A stretch of 64,000 bases of DNA from Dyadobacter tibetensis Y620-1 (GCF_000566685.1 NZ_AZQN01000004.1:496001-560000); one strand, 5' to 3'. Shown: positions 8,720 through 17,621, numbered from the stretch's first letter. Numbers and translations: made by a program. Notes: generated by a model from the sequence alone, not told the origin.

Positions 8720-9355
8720 ATGAAAGATGCAAAGTCTATATCGATACTTCTAGGTCTATTTGTGTTTATCGCATTTGTATTGAGCAACCTAGTTGGACGT
8801 GTAAGTGCCTACTTTTTTACCTCTATCGATTCATTTTTACTGATCTCAAACAGTATTCCTCCCATTATTATGTGGATGGTATTAGGGTTGTTACTGGGGC
8901 TGATCTTCGGCTCATTAGTGGCGATAAAAAAGTACAGGCTAGACTACAAATTACTGATATACCCTATAGCGGTCGTACTATTGCTGTTGGCCGTTATTTA
9001 TGGCCTGTCCCGATTTACGAAAAAGCGAGGGGATAACTCAGACCTAAGTTCTAACTCGGCGAAAGCTGCTTCTTCGAAGAGAAAAAGTAAAATTAAAGGA
9101 TTCGATGAAAACTTAACAAAAGGGATTGAAGCCGTAGAAAAGGAGGAATATAAGGATGCTGAGGACTTTTTCAAGCTGGCCAATGCCCTCGATTCAAAGG
9201 ATAGTCGTTTGGATAGCCTGGCCAAGGTATACTTGCAGATTGGAGAGGAAAAATGCAAGCTTTACCGACACAGAAAAAACCTGAGGTATTTACCAGATTA
9301 TTACTTCCGTTACGCTGCAGCCCTTCAAAACACCTCCCCTAAAATATGCAAATAA
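8720..9355 (+). CDS. Three-helix membrane protein with C-terminal TPR-like domain
   Basis: The start is the ATG at 8720, 2 bp after the preceding stop; a TTG two codons upstream is less likely. The 211-residue product has membrane helices at about 7-25, 47-68 and 78-96. A Lys/Ser-rich linker follows, then a helical region (about 120-195) with the spacing of TPR units (GIEAVEKEEYKDAEDFFKLA, then a second helix pair). Its last 10 bp overlap the next gene, which implies translational coupling. The basic residues after the third helix suggest that the TPR part is cytoplasmic. It probably acts as an inner-membrane scaffold of the same complex. No named family is recognised. Confidence 0.75.
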   Translation: MKDAKSISILLGLFVFIAFVLSNLVGRVSAYFFTSIDSFLLISNSIPPIIMWMVLGLLLGLIFGSLVAIKKYRLDYKLLIYPIAVVLLLLAVIYGLSRFTKKRGDNSDLSSNSAKAASSKRKSKIKGFDENLTKGIEAVEKEEYKDAEDFFKLANALDSKDSRLDSLAKVYLQIGEEKCKLYRHRKNLRYLPDYYFRYAAALQNTSPKICK

Positions 9356-11418
9356 AATTATACCTCCTCCTTTTTATTTCTCTATCTACCGCCCAGGTCT
9401 GGGCTCAAGAAATGTTTCCAAAAAAGGAACTGTACCATGTATGGATTCTGGCAGGCGAAGACTTGGACAAGGGAAATTTTGATGAAGCCGCCATGCTGTA
9501 TAGCACCCATTCAGAAATTCCCAGTTTTAAAATCAAATTACAACAGATAGCCTACCTAAAGAAGCTCCGGTCGGAAGCAGAAAGGTTACAGAAAAAAGGA
9601 AATTATGCCGAGGCTGTCGATAAGTACAAGGAATATCGGAAGCTCAAAGACATAGGTTCTATTGGAATTTTTGAAAAAAAGATTTCTGATTGCCTTACCC
9701 TAATCAACCAAAGAAAGCTTGGTGAACTTACGAGCCAACAACGTGTCATCACCGGCTTTGAATGGGCCCATCGCGGGCGTCAGAAGTTGAGCCAGATGGA
9801 TACCATAGCCGCCAGAAAAGATTTTAATAATGCCCGTATACTTGGTGGTAGTAGAAATAACATCCTAAAAGAGCAATATCAGGAAGGCCTTAGGCAAGTA
9901 GAAGCCCTCACAAAATGGGGGAAGCTGAAAGCCGTCAGCGATATAGCCTCTGCGCCTTTAGAGGAGCAGCTGTCATTTTTGAGATCTTATCGCGAAATCC
10001 GGAATATTGATCTACCGTCGGTAGAATTAAAAATTAAGCAGTTGGAAGCCGAGTTAGAGGGAAATAATTCAATCAAAAAAATTGCTAAGCTATGCGACAC
10101 CGATCTACTTTTGACTCATGTGCAAAATCATGCGGGAAGAATAGAAAATGCTCAAGAGCTAAGCAAAAAACTACAGCAATATAAAAGTACGGTTCAGAAA
10201 ATAAATCAGTTGAAACTAAACACGGTTCATGCAGCTACCGTCGAAAGTGCCTATAGTAGTCTGTTAACCTGGATCGCAGATTTCCCTGAAGATATCCGTG
10301 ATGATCTTACGGCCTGTATCTTGAAGGATCGGTTTCAAACCTTTGAAAACTATTCAGAGATGGCCCAGATCAATTCGGACAAGAAATCGGCTGAGAAATT
10401 TAAAAAATTAGCGCAACAATCAATTCCGAGCAATAGATTGGGCGAATCGGAGCGAGTTTGTGAGGGCCTGGCCGATTTCCATGCGGCCCTGCTGCTCATC
10501 AGAAGGGATTTACAGGATTGTCAGGCGGCCAACGCCCTATTAAAATGGTCTAAGGGAGAAGAATACCTGGAAAATTGTCCTCAAAAAGACGAAATCCTAG
10601 AAAAAAATAGAAGTTTAAAGGATTCGATTGATAGCCGGGTCGCAGATGAAAAGTTAATCAATGAATATTTTCAGGAAGCTTCCACCTTAATCGCCAGAGG
10701 AGCCTGTGCGAGTGCCATTGACATCTATATTAAAATGAAAGGCCTTCAGGCATGTAATCAGGATAAGATAGACGAAAAAATTACACAGGGCATGTTACAA
10801 GCCAATGGATGTAAGAAAAACGCATGGTGGAAAATAGAAATTACGGGCGGATTAGCTGGCAGCATGCCGAAATACAAATTAGACGGAAAAACGTTACAAA
10901 TGGGAAATGGCCAAGAAACTAGCTTTGGTGCCCAAGTATCCTACATCGACCATCAAAACCCCGTGGACTTTACTCTGGGCTTAGCCTATTTTCACTGCCA
11001 ATATTATGCTATGGGCAGTTTGGGGTCTGTTCTCGAAGATTATAGACTAAGCGGCCTAAACACAATTTTTGCTATTAAATTACACCTCCCAAATACCAAC
11101 CCGAACAAGCTGCGCCCCTATGTTAAGTTGGGTACCGAGTTTATTATACCCACTGACTATGGATACGAGAGCTTTTCGACTTTCAAGAAAGTAGAGGGAA
11201 CCAGTCAGATACAAAAAACAATATTATCTGTTACCGGAGCAGTGGGTATAGAAATCCAGAAAAAGAACTTCGGAGCATCCCTGGAAGGGTTCACGAATTT
11301 TATGATGGCCAATAGCATTTATAATTCGTCGATCGACCACATCATTACCGCTCCTCATCAGCCACTTGAAGCCACTGTGACCAAGCTGGGTGTTAGAGCG
11401 AGCCTAAGATTCTGGTAG
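9346..11418 (+). CDS. Exported TPR protein ending in a probable outer-membrane beta-barrel
   Basis: The 690-residue protein begins with a signal peptide (MQIKLYLLLFISLS..., cleavage near VWAQ, residues 18-21). Residues of about 30-490 are helical and charged, with TPR-like units such as LDKGNFDEAAMLY and KKGNYAEAVDKYKEY. From about residue 493 the composition changes to alternating strands rich in Gly, Tyr and Phe (ITGGLAG, FTLGLAYF, YVKLGTEF). The chain ends in RASLRFW, the aromatic C-terminus typical of outer-membrane barrels. It starts inside the previous gene (10-bp overlap) and is the last gene of the run, followed by a stem-loop. It probably supplies the periplasmic and outer-membrane end of the complex. 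OmpA-like domains were looked for and not seen. Confidence 0.75.
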   Translation: MQIKLYLLLFISLSTAQVWAQEMFPKKELYHVWILAGEDLDKGNFDEAAMLYSTHSEIPSFKIKLQQIAYLKKLRSEAERLQKKGNYAEAVDKYKEYRKLKDIGSIGIFEKKISDCLTLINQRKLGELTSQQRVITGFEWAHRGRQKLSQMDTIAARKDFNNARILGGSRNNILKEQYQEGLRQVEALTKWGKLKAVSDIASAPLEEQLSFLRSYREIRNIDLPSVELKIKQLEAELEGNNSIKKIAKLCDTDLLLTHVQNHAGRIENAQELSKKLQQYKSTVQKINQLKLNTVHAATVESAYSSLLTWIADFPEDIRDDLTACILKDRFQTFENYSEMAQINSDKKSAEKFKKLAQQSIPSNRLGESERVCEGLADFHAALLLIRRDLQDCQAANALLKWSKGEEYLENCPQKDEILEKNRSLKDSIDSRVADEKLINEYFQEASTLIARGACASAIDIYIKMKGLQACNQDKIDEKITQGMLQANGCKKNAWWKIEITGGLAGSMPKYKLDGKTLQMGNGQETSFGAQVSYIDHQNPVDFTLGLAYFHCQYYAMGSLGSVLEDYRLSGLNTIFAIKLHLPNTNPNKLRPYVKLGTEFIIPTDYGYESFSTFKKVEGTSQIQKTILSVTGAVGIEIQKKNFGASLEGFTNFMMANSIYNSSIDHIITAPHQPLEATVTKLGVRASLRFW

Positions 11419-11425
11419 GTAGAAT

Positions 11426-11484
11426 GTAAGGCAGAAGTCCCTTCTCGAAAATCATTACGGAAGCGGACTTCTGACTATCCTTAC
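11426..11484. terminator. Bipartite inverted repeat between convergent genes, probable bidirectional terminator
   Basis: GTAAGG (11426-11431) pairs with CCTTAC (11479-11484), and inside it AGAAGTCC (11433-11440) pairs exactly with GGACTTCT (11465-11472). The element lies just after the stop of the eight-gene run and just before the stop of the convergent oxidoreductase gene. There is no long T tract, so termination strength is uncertain. Confidence 0.55.
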
Positions 11485-11485
11485 T

Positions 11486-12778
11486 TTATACCTTCCACTC
11501 TTTCTTCATTTTACGTCCGAGAAGCTGGCTGGCTTCTTTGTCGTTGGCTATGGTCTCTTTAGAAGGATCCCATTTTAGCGAGCGTTGTAATTTGTATGCG
11601 ATATTTCCTAAGTTACAGATACTGGCGGTTCGGTGGCCAGTTTCTACATCGCAAATAGGTGGCTTACGACTCTCCATAGCACTTAGGAAGTCCAGATAAT
11701 GATTGGTACTTTCATAAACGCCGAAGGCACCAGATTCAATTACCTTGTCCTGCATGGTTTCGGGGGTAACTTTTAGTTTTCCCCGAGATACCCATACCGT
11801 ACCATCTGAGCCAATAAATTGGCAGAAATTACCTCCTGCAGCAGGTTGGTGCACCATTTCGATTCCATTGGCATACTTATAAACTAAACCTTGCCCAGGC
11901 TGGCTATAAACGAGCTCTATAGGGCCACTGTTATCCATATCTAGTCCCCACTGGGCGATATCAAACATATGTGCGCCCCAATCGGTCATTCCTCCCCCAC
12001 CAAATTCTTCATAATCCCTCCATTTGGGCCAGAATGCGGCATCCATAGGAGGTGCAACCTGGTGATTAAATGGTCTGTTCTCTATATTTGGCCCCATCCA
12101 CAAATCCCAGTTTAGCGATTCGGGCTTAGACTCCGCAGCAAGATCCCATACTTTCGGAGGGCCACCCACGCTGACAACCACCTTCTGAACTTTTCCGATA
12201 ACACCGCTACGAACCAGCTGGACTGCTTGGCGAAACTCCTTCGCTGATCGCTGCATGCTACCAGTCTGGAACACTCGCTTATATTTCCTGGTGGCATCTA
12301 CCATCGCCCGCCCTTCGGCAACAGTAAGAGACAAGGGCTTTTCGCAATAGATATCTTTCCCTGCCTTAGCGGCCATAACCGCCATTGAGGCATGCCAATG
12401 ATCGGGAGAGGCAATAACTACGGCATCAATATCCTTGCGGGCTAAAAGGTCTCTGAAATCATTATGACCGGTAGCAGTCTTATAATCACTTTTCTTGCCT
12501 TTTTGCTGATACCATTCGTGGGTAGCATCCAGAAAATGTTTCTGTTTTACACCATAAGGATCGGAGGCACCGACAATCTGGACTTTGCCAGTATCGAGAA
12601 ACCGGGTTCTAAGCCCATTGCTCTGGCGACCACAGCCTATAAATCCTAAGGTATGCATATCGCTCGGAGCAGTAAAGCCCTTTCCTCCCAAGACATGTCG
12701 AGGTACAATACTAATGGCCGCTAAGGCAGCCCCATATTTAAGAAAATCTCTTCGCTTAAGGGTATCTTGTTCTTTCAT
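11486..12778 (-). CDS. Tat-exported Gfo/Idh/MocA-family oxidoreductase
   Basis: The 430-residue product begins with a twin-arginine leader (LKRRDFLKYG at 8-16, then a hydrophobic stretch to about residue 30). A Rossmann NAD(P) motif follows, GFIGCGRQSNG (45-55), and the family motif EKP is at 146-148. The rest resembles the C-terminal alpha/beta domain of glucose-fructose oxidoreductases (GGGGMTDWGAHMFDIAQWGL). The substrate is probably a sugar or sugar derivative. Bacteroidota Tat-exported members are often linked to glycoside 3-oxidation. It is divergent from a secreted isomerase-like gene, and a DUF1080 protein of the same putative pathway lies at 48703. The exact substrate cannot be read from the sequence. 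Confidence 0.85.
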   Translation of the reverse strand: MKEQDTLKRRDFLKYGAALAAISIVPRHVLGGKGFTAPSDMHTLGFIGCGRQSNGLRTRFLDTGKVQIVGASDPYGVKQKHFLDATHEWYQQKGKKSDYKTATGHNDFRDLLARKDIDAVVIASPDHWHASMAVMAAKAGKDIYCEKPLSLTVAEGRAMVDATRKYKRVFQTGSMQRSAKEFRQAVQLVRSGVIGKVQKVVVSVGGPPKVWDLAAESKPESLNWDLWMGPNIENRPFNHQVAPPMDAAFWPKWRDYEEFGGGGMTDWGAHMFDIAQWGLDMDNSGPIELVYSQPGQGLVYKYANGIEMVHQPAAGGNFCQFIGSDGTVWVSRGKLKVTPETMQDKVIESGAFGVYESTNHYLDFLSAMESRKPPICDVETGHRTASICNLGNIAYKLQRSLKWDPSKETIANDKEASQLLGRKMKKEWKV

Positions 12779-12894
12779 AAGTCAATTAGATGGATATTCT
12801 GTATAAAAAAGCTGGAAGTATAATTTTCTACTGGTAGCATTTTATCAATAACCAGCATTATTCTAACCAGTATTTTCCGCAGACGGATACCTTA

Positions 12895-12922
12895 TTGTGA
12901 TTTACAACCGCCTTAAATTTTG
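12895..12922 (+). promoter_or_regulatory. Candidate Bacteroidota-type promoter upstream of the secreted isomerase
   Basis: TTG at 12895-12897 is followed after 17 nt by AAATTTTG (12915-12922), one mismatch from the Bacteroidota -7 consensus TAnnTTTG. The start codon is 41 nt downstream. The spacing fits but the box is imperfect. Confidence 0.35.
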
Positions 12923-12963
12923 TAAATGAGAATCCCGTTTGATTTAAAATTAAACCAGCATAT

Positions 12964-13920
12964 ATGAACTCAAAAACGAGCAGAAGGACCTTTGTTAAAA
13001 ATATGGCCCTTACCGGAAGTATGCTTCCTTTCCTTTCAAAAGACCTTATGGCCCAGAACGGTCCGACGCTGGCCCCTATGCCGAGGATCAATATCTTTTC
13101 GAAACATCTTCAGTTTCTCAACTATCAGGATATGGCCCAGGTGGCCCGAGAGCTGGGCTTCGATGGGGTGGATCTGACCATTCGGCCTAAGGGCCATGTG
13201 GAGCCGGAACGTGTAGAAGATGACCTCCCTAAAGCAGTAGAAGCTATGAAAATGGCCGGAATGAAGCCGTCTATGTTCTGTACTGCGGTCGAAGATGCAC
13301 GTAATCCGGTTGACAAAAAGCTATTAGAGACTGCGGCCAAATTAGGTTTTGAGTACTATAGAATGAATTGGTACCGGTACCAAGGTGAAAACAAGTCCAT
13401 TCCACAATTCTTGGACGAATACCGGGATAAAATAGCCGGTTTAAGTCAACTGAATAAAAAACATAATCTCGTGGGCTGCTATCAGAATCATGCCGGACGC
13501 TGGTGTGGTGCAACCATGTTTGAGATTTGGGAGGTTCTTAAAAAAGCTGATCCCAAACATATGGGTGTGCAGTATGATCTGCGGCACGCTACGGTAGAAG
13601 GCGGCCTTTCATGGCAAACCGGGTTGGAGTTGATTAAGCCCCAGATCAAAACCATCGTGGTAAAAGATACCATCTGGGAAAAGAAAAATGGCAAAATGGT
13701 AGCTAATAACGTACCTCTGGGACAAGGTATGGCAGATTTTGACACTTATTTTAAAATCCTTAAAAAGGCCAACATTCAGGTGCCCATTAGCCTTCACCTG
13801 GAATATGACCTAGGCGGGGCCAACCACGGAGCCACTACCCTGAGTGTTGATAAACAGATTGTCTATGACGCGATGAAACGAGACCTTCTTAAAACGAAGG
13901 AACTTTGGGAGCGAGCCTAA
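12964..13920 (+). CDS. Exported sugar phosphate isomerase/epimerase-like TIM-barrel protein
   Basis: The 318-residue protein starts with a Tat-like leader (TSRRTFVKNMALTGS, cleavage near MAQN). The body matches the xylose-isomerase-like TIM-barrel family: GFDGVDLTIRP near residue 64, NWYRYQGENKS, a metal-type GCYQNHAG near 180, QYDLRHA near 200 and HLEYDLGG near 279. These His, Glu and Asp positions are usual divalent-metal ligands in the family. It is transcribed divergently from the Tat-exported oxidoreductase, so the two may act on the same sugar. Related proteins include isomerases, epimerases and 3-ketosugar lyases, and I cannot choose among them. Confidence 0.8.
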   Translation: MNSKTSRRTFVKNMALTGSMLPFLSKDLMAQNGPTLAPMPRINIFSKHLQFLNYQDMAQVARELGFDGVDLTIRPKGHVEPERVEDDLPKAVEAMKMAGMKPSMFCTAVEDARNPVDKKLLETAAKLGFEYYRMNWYRYQGENKSIPQFLDEYRDKIAGLSQLNKKHNLVGCYQNHAGRWCGATMFEIWEVLKKADPKHMGVQYDLRHATVEGGLSWQTGLELIKPQIKTIVVKDTIWEKKNGKMVANNVPLGQGMADFDTYFKILKKANIQVPISLHLEYDLGGANHGATTLSVDKQIVYDAMKRDLLKTKELWERA

Positions 13921-14392
13921 TGCTTGACAAAAGCATCTCTGATTGCCCAGAAAACATCGTCACGAAAGATCATATCGAAACAGAATCTGCAGGATTTTCC
14001 TCATAAGTCCCTTCCAGAGGAAAGTCCTGCAATGGTTTCCGAGGCATGCAGTCAAAATGACTTAGCCCGAGAAAAAACGTAATCATTTATAATACAATTG
14101 CCCCCTGCCCTTTCCGTCAGGATAGCGAGAATCTCATTGCAAGCCGTAGTTTCAGCCACCGCTCCTTATTCGAAGGGCTTAAAAAAAACGATGACCTCAG
14201 AATTTAATATTTAACTCGTATCCTTTGCATACTCAACTCCATCCCTCCCAATTCTGAAAAATTGGCGGGCCCGGGATAGGGGCATCTCAAAAAAATCTCC
14301 ATATCTTTTAGAATGTAATGGTCCTACCTCATCATTTATCAGGATGAATATTTTGGTGCGACTATTTTTAGATACTGTTCACTAGCCTCCTT
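13921..14392. other. 472-bp gap with hairpins and no supportable gene
   Basis: No credible coding frame is present. The gap holds the strong inverted repeat at 13988-14031 and a small hairpin, CCAATT/AATTGG, at 14248-14265. The rest is unassigned and must include the promoter of the Na/Pi cotransporter gene; no clear consensus box was found. Confidence 0.6.
13988..14031 (+). terminator. Strong stem-loop after the isomerase gene
   Basis: A 15-bp stem forms between 13988-14002 (starting TGCAGGATTTTCC) and 14017-14031 (ending GTCCTGCA), with one G-T pair and a 14-nt loop. It lies 67 bp after the stop codon. No U-run follows, so it may stabilise the 3' end rather than terminate. Confidence 0.5.
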
Positions 14393-16072
14393 ATGATGAT
14401 TCTGATCGCTTTATTTATGAAGCTTGGTGCTGGCATAGGTCTTTTCCTGTTCGCCATGTACCTGCTGGAAGAATCCCTGACAAACTTATCAGGCCGTAAG
14501 TTCAAACTGTTCATTCAACGGACCACCAATAACAGATTGGCAGCGGTAGGTGCTGGAGCATTGGTAACAGCTATTCTACAAAGCAGTTCTATGGTGTCGC
14601 TGATCGTGTTAGCACTAGTGGGAGCAGGTGTATTTAGCATGCGAAATGCTTTGGCCATCATCCTGGGAGCCAATTTAGGTACAACGGTGAGCAGTTGGCT
14701 GGTAGCCACCTTAGGCTTTAAGGTCGATATTGAGGTCGCCTCCTACCCTATGGTATTTCTGGGGGGACTGCTATTGATAGTCTTTAAAAGTCGGGAAAAT
14801 GTCAAAAACTTTGCCCTTTTTCTTCTCGGCTTCGGCCTGCTATTTATCGGACTATCGTTGATGAAGACTGCGATCGAAGACCAGGTAAACAATTTTGATT
14901 TCAATCAATATGCATCCATGTCTTCGGGCCTTTTTCTACTTATTGGTTTTGTCATTACGTCTTTGGTTCAATCCAGTTCGGTGACCATGGCACTCACCCT
15001 CAGTGCCCTTTATGCAGGCGCAATTCCTTTTCCTGCTGCGGCAGCATTGGTATTAGGCTCAGAAACGGGAACTACCATCAAAATTATTGCAGGGGCACTC
15101 GGAGGGAGTGCGTCAAAGAAACGAGTGGCGGTAGGTAATTTTCTTTTTAATGTAATCATTACCCTTTTGGCCTTTCTGTTTTTGCAACCTATTGTTACTC
15201 TTATTACCGAGATATTGAAAATTGAAGATCCGCTGATCGGGCTGGTCATCTTTTCTACGCTCCTTAATCTTGCCGGCATCATACTTTTTCTCCCATTTCT
15301 GGATCCCTATGCCAAATTTCTCGAACGCCTTTTCAAAAACTCCAACGGCGCCATTACAGCCTTTATAGGCAATGCAAATTTGAATGAACCAGAAACGGCA
15401 CTATATCTACTTAAAAAAGATACGGCCTATTTCATTCATAATGCCATGCTTTTCAACCTCGAACTCTTTGATATCGACACCAAAAAACTTCAGCGTCAAG
15501 AGGAGTATTTCTCCCTCAATCAAAAGCGTAAATTTCTTTCTATGCCCCCAAAAGAAAAGTACATTTTCCTTAAGCAATTCCAGGGCGAGTTACAAACATT
15601 TTTCATTGCCTTACGATCCAAGGTAAATTCGGAACAAAACGCACAACTCACACAGGTAATCTCCTCCCTGAGAAGTAGCATGCACTCCATAAAAAGCATG
15701 AAAGATGTTTCCGATAATATTATTAATTTAAGTCAGTCTTCCAATAGCATTAAGTATAACTTTTTCAGCCATCATCAATCAGAAACCGTTGATTTGTATC
15801 GTAAGTTATCCGAAGTCATTACGGAAGCCCAGCCCGACGCACTGGCCATTCAAGGAATTTTGGCACAGATACAGGAAAATTATAGTCAGGCACTGAATAA
15901 TTTTTACCAAGAAGCCCAAAATATTAAAATTGATGAACTCGACATTACCAGTGCCCTCAATTTTAACAGGGAACTATTTACCTCTAATAAGGCCATGCTG
16001 ATGGCCGTTAAAGATTTTGTCTTGAGCGAACAGGAAGCTAGTGGACTCAATGAAATTATTTACAAAACCTAA
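14393..16072 (+). CDS. Na/Pi cotransporter family protein with PhoU-like tail
   Basis: The 559-residue membrane protein has the duplicated signature of the PNaS family: ILQSSSMVSL with QSSS at 63-66 and LVQSSSVTMA with QSSS at 193-196, each within hydrophobic helices. About eight or nine membrane helices fill residues 1-310. The C-terminal cytoplasmic part (about 335-559) is helical and resembles PhoU-type domains. The expected role is sodium-driven phosphate uptake or export across the inner membrane. Two consecutive ATGs occur at the start, and either could be used. The gene stands alone; its neighbours have unrelated functions. Confidence 0.88.
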   Translation: MMILIALFMKLGAGIGLFLFAMYLLEESLTNLSGRKFKLFIQRTTNNRLAAVGAGALVTAILQSSSMVSLIVLALVGAGVFSMRNALAIILGANLGTTVSSWLVATLGFKVDIEVASYPMVFLGGLLLIVFKSRENVKNFALFLLGFGLLFIGLSLMKTAIEDQVNNFDFNQYASMSSGLFLLIGFVITSLVQSSSVTMALTLSALYAGAIPFPAAAALVLGSETGTTIKIIAGALGGSASKKRVAVGNFLFNVIITLLAFLFLQPIVTLITEILKIEDPLIGLVIFSTLLNLAGIILFLPFLDPYAKFLERLFKNSNGAITAFIGNANLNEPETALYLLKKDTAYFIHNAMLFNLELFDIDTKKLQRQEEYFSLNQKRKFLSMPPKEKYIFLKQFQGELQTFFIALRSKVNSEQNAQLTQVISSLRSSMHSIKSMKDVSDNIINLSQSSNSIKYNFFSHHQSETVDLYRKLSEVITEAQPDALAIQGILAQIQENYSQALNNFYQEAQNIKIDELDITSALNFNRELFTSNKAMLMAVKDFVLSEQEASGLNEIIYKT

Positions 16073-16130
16073 GCACAATAACTAGAAAGGGCTAGATATT
16101 CCTCAGCGGCTTCTGTCCTAATCTACATGT

Positions 16131-16991
16131 TTAGAATTGATGAAACCCTTGGGATACGAATTCCAAGACTGTTGGCAACGCCGAACGCCAGTAGGTCCAG
16201 GTATGGCCTCCATCTCTTATCCGAAACTCATGAGGTATACCCTTCTTGCGCATGGCTATATGAACCAGGCTATTTCCTTCATATAAGAAATCATCGTCTC
16301 CGCAATCGATATACCAACGAACGGCCTTCTTCTGCTCTTCGGGTAGTGCTTCTATGAGCGGAAGTGCACTGTGGGTTCTGTAGTATTCGGCCACCTGCTC
16401 ATCCGAAATAGTGGTATTTGGCCCCTGGAGTCTCTTCTTGGCATCTTCAACCGTAATAGGCCCTATGTAAGCACTTAAGGGACAGGCCGATGAAAACAAA
16501 TCGGGGCGGTGAAGTGCATACATAAAGCTTCCTCCTCCACCCATGGATAGACCGGCAACCGCCCGAAATCTCTTTTCGGATTTTATTCTATATTTTTTCT
16601 CTACATGCGGCATCAACTCATTGAAGAAAAAGTCTTCGTAAGGAAAATCACCTTTCACATCGTTAAAATAGCCCCGTCTGCCGGTATCAGCATCGGGCAT
16701 CACAATAATCATAGGCGTGGCCATACCTTCAGCAATGGCCTTATCGGTAATATGCAGTACCTCCCCAAACTGCACCCACCCCGTCTGGTCGTCTCCTGAG
16801 CCATGTAGTAGGTAAAGTACGGGGTAGTACCGTTCCGAGGTCTCATAGCCTGGTGGCAAATAAACAGCATATTTCCGATCGCCTTTTAATAGTTTACTGG
16901 GAAGCGATAGGTTATCGTATACCTTGCCATATTGCGCCATCGCAGGCATGCTTAGCAAAAACACCATCAGTACAAAAGGCATATTTCTCAT
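16131..16991 (-). CDS. Exported alpha/beta-hydrolase esterase (esterase D / feruloyl-esterase-like)
   Basis: The 286-residue product has a signal peptide (MRNMPFVLMVFLLSMPAMAQ). The fold is an alpha/beta hydrolase: oxyanion strand YLLHGSGDD (60-68), nucleophile elbow GLSMGG with Ser149, acidic CGDDDF near residue 230 and a GGHTW histidine near residue 265. This order fits the putative esterase family (Esterase PHB/XynZ type) that releases acyl groups from polysaccharides. The cell location is periplasm or outside. It is convergent with the Na/Pi gene and has its own upstream region. The acyl substrate is unknown. Confidence 0.85.
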   Translation of the reverse strand: MRNMPFVLMVFLLSMPAMAQYGKVYDNLSLPSKLLKGDRKYAVYLPPGYETSERYYPVLYLLHGSGDDQTGWVQFGEVLHITDKAIAEGMATPMIIVMPDADTGRRGYFNDVKGDFPYEDFFFNELMPHVEKKYRIKSEKRFRAVAGLSMGGGGSFMYALHRPDLFSSACPLSAYIGPITVEDAKKRLQGPNTTISDEQVAEYYRTHSALPLIEALPEEQKKAVRWYIDCGDDDFLYEGNSLVHIAMRKKGIPHEFRIRDGGHTWTYWRSALPTVLEFVSQGFHQF

Positions 16992-17177
16992 AAAATTTTT
17001 TTAATTAATAAAATAAAGGACAACCGCGGCCTACTTGGCACCGACGCGTTTTAATGATAAGAATGACCTGATTAGAATATACCCTATTGCCATGCTCTTG
17101 TCTCAAAAAAAGTCAGCCGCTAGAAAATTTCCCACCGGCTGACCCTAGCACTTCTCTGTTATTTTATTGAAATGCTA

Positions 17178-17621
17178 TCATTCCAGAACAGATTTACCTA
17201 GGTCCAAAAGCTCCCCGGAATTAAGATATCCGGTAGATTTTTTAATCAAATTCCCCTCACCGTCAATGAATAATAGCGTTGGATATGCATTGATCTGATA
17301 AAAATCGGATACTACAGCCCCTTCGTTCACTTCGGCATCTAGGGAAACATTTATAAAATTCTTATTAAAATAAGCACCCGTTTCGGCATCCGCAAATGTA
17401 TACTTCTTAAGCTTTTTGCAGGGACCACACCAAGTAGCATACACATCCAGAAAGATTAATTTCTTTTCTTGCTTGGCAGTCTGCAAGGCAGTTACCCATT
17501 TATCCTTGCGAAACTGGATGCCATGTTCGGAGTTGGCACTAAAATCTACCTTTGGATTGTTATAATAGTACACTGCCAGCAATAGTGCACCAGCACCTAG
17601 ATAAGACAAGATATTCTTCAT
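17178..17621 (-). CDS. Membrane-anchored thioredoxin-family protein
   Basis: The 147-residue product has an N-terminal hydrophobic anchor (about 5-20), then a thioredoxin fold with active site WCGPCK (Cys65, Cys68) and the cis-proline motif NAYPTLLF. It resembles the thioredoxin_7/DUF255-like periplasmic reductases of Bacteroidota. Its ATG overlaps the stop of the yceI gene as TAATG, which indicates translational coupling. Likely role: disulfide reduction in the cell envelope. The partner is not evident, although the yceI product and the sigma factor upstream are co-oriented. Confidence 0.88.
   Translation of the reverse strand: MKNILSYLGAGALLLAVYYYNNPKVDFSANSEHGIQFRKDKWVTALQTAKQEKKLIFLDVYATWCGPCKKLKKYTFADAETGAYFNKNFINVSLDAEVNEGAVVSDFYQINAYPTLLFIDGEGNLIKKSTGYLNSGELLDLGKSVLE

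Noticed and set aside
9346..11418. OmpA-like peptidoglycan-binding domain in the last operon gene
   Set aside because: The OmpA C-terminal motif was not seen; the C-terminus looks like a barrel instead.
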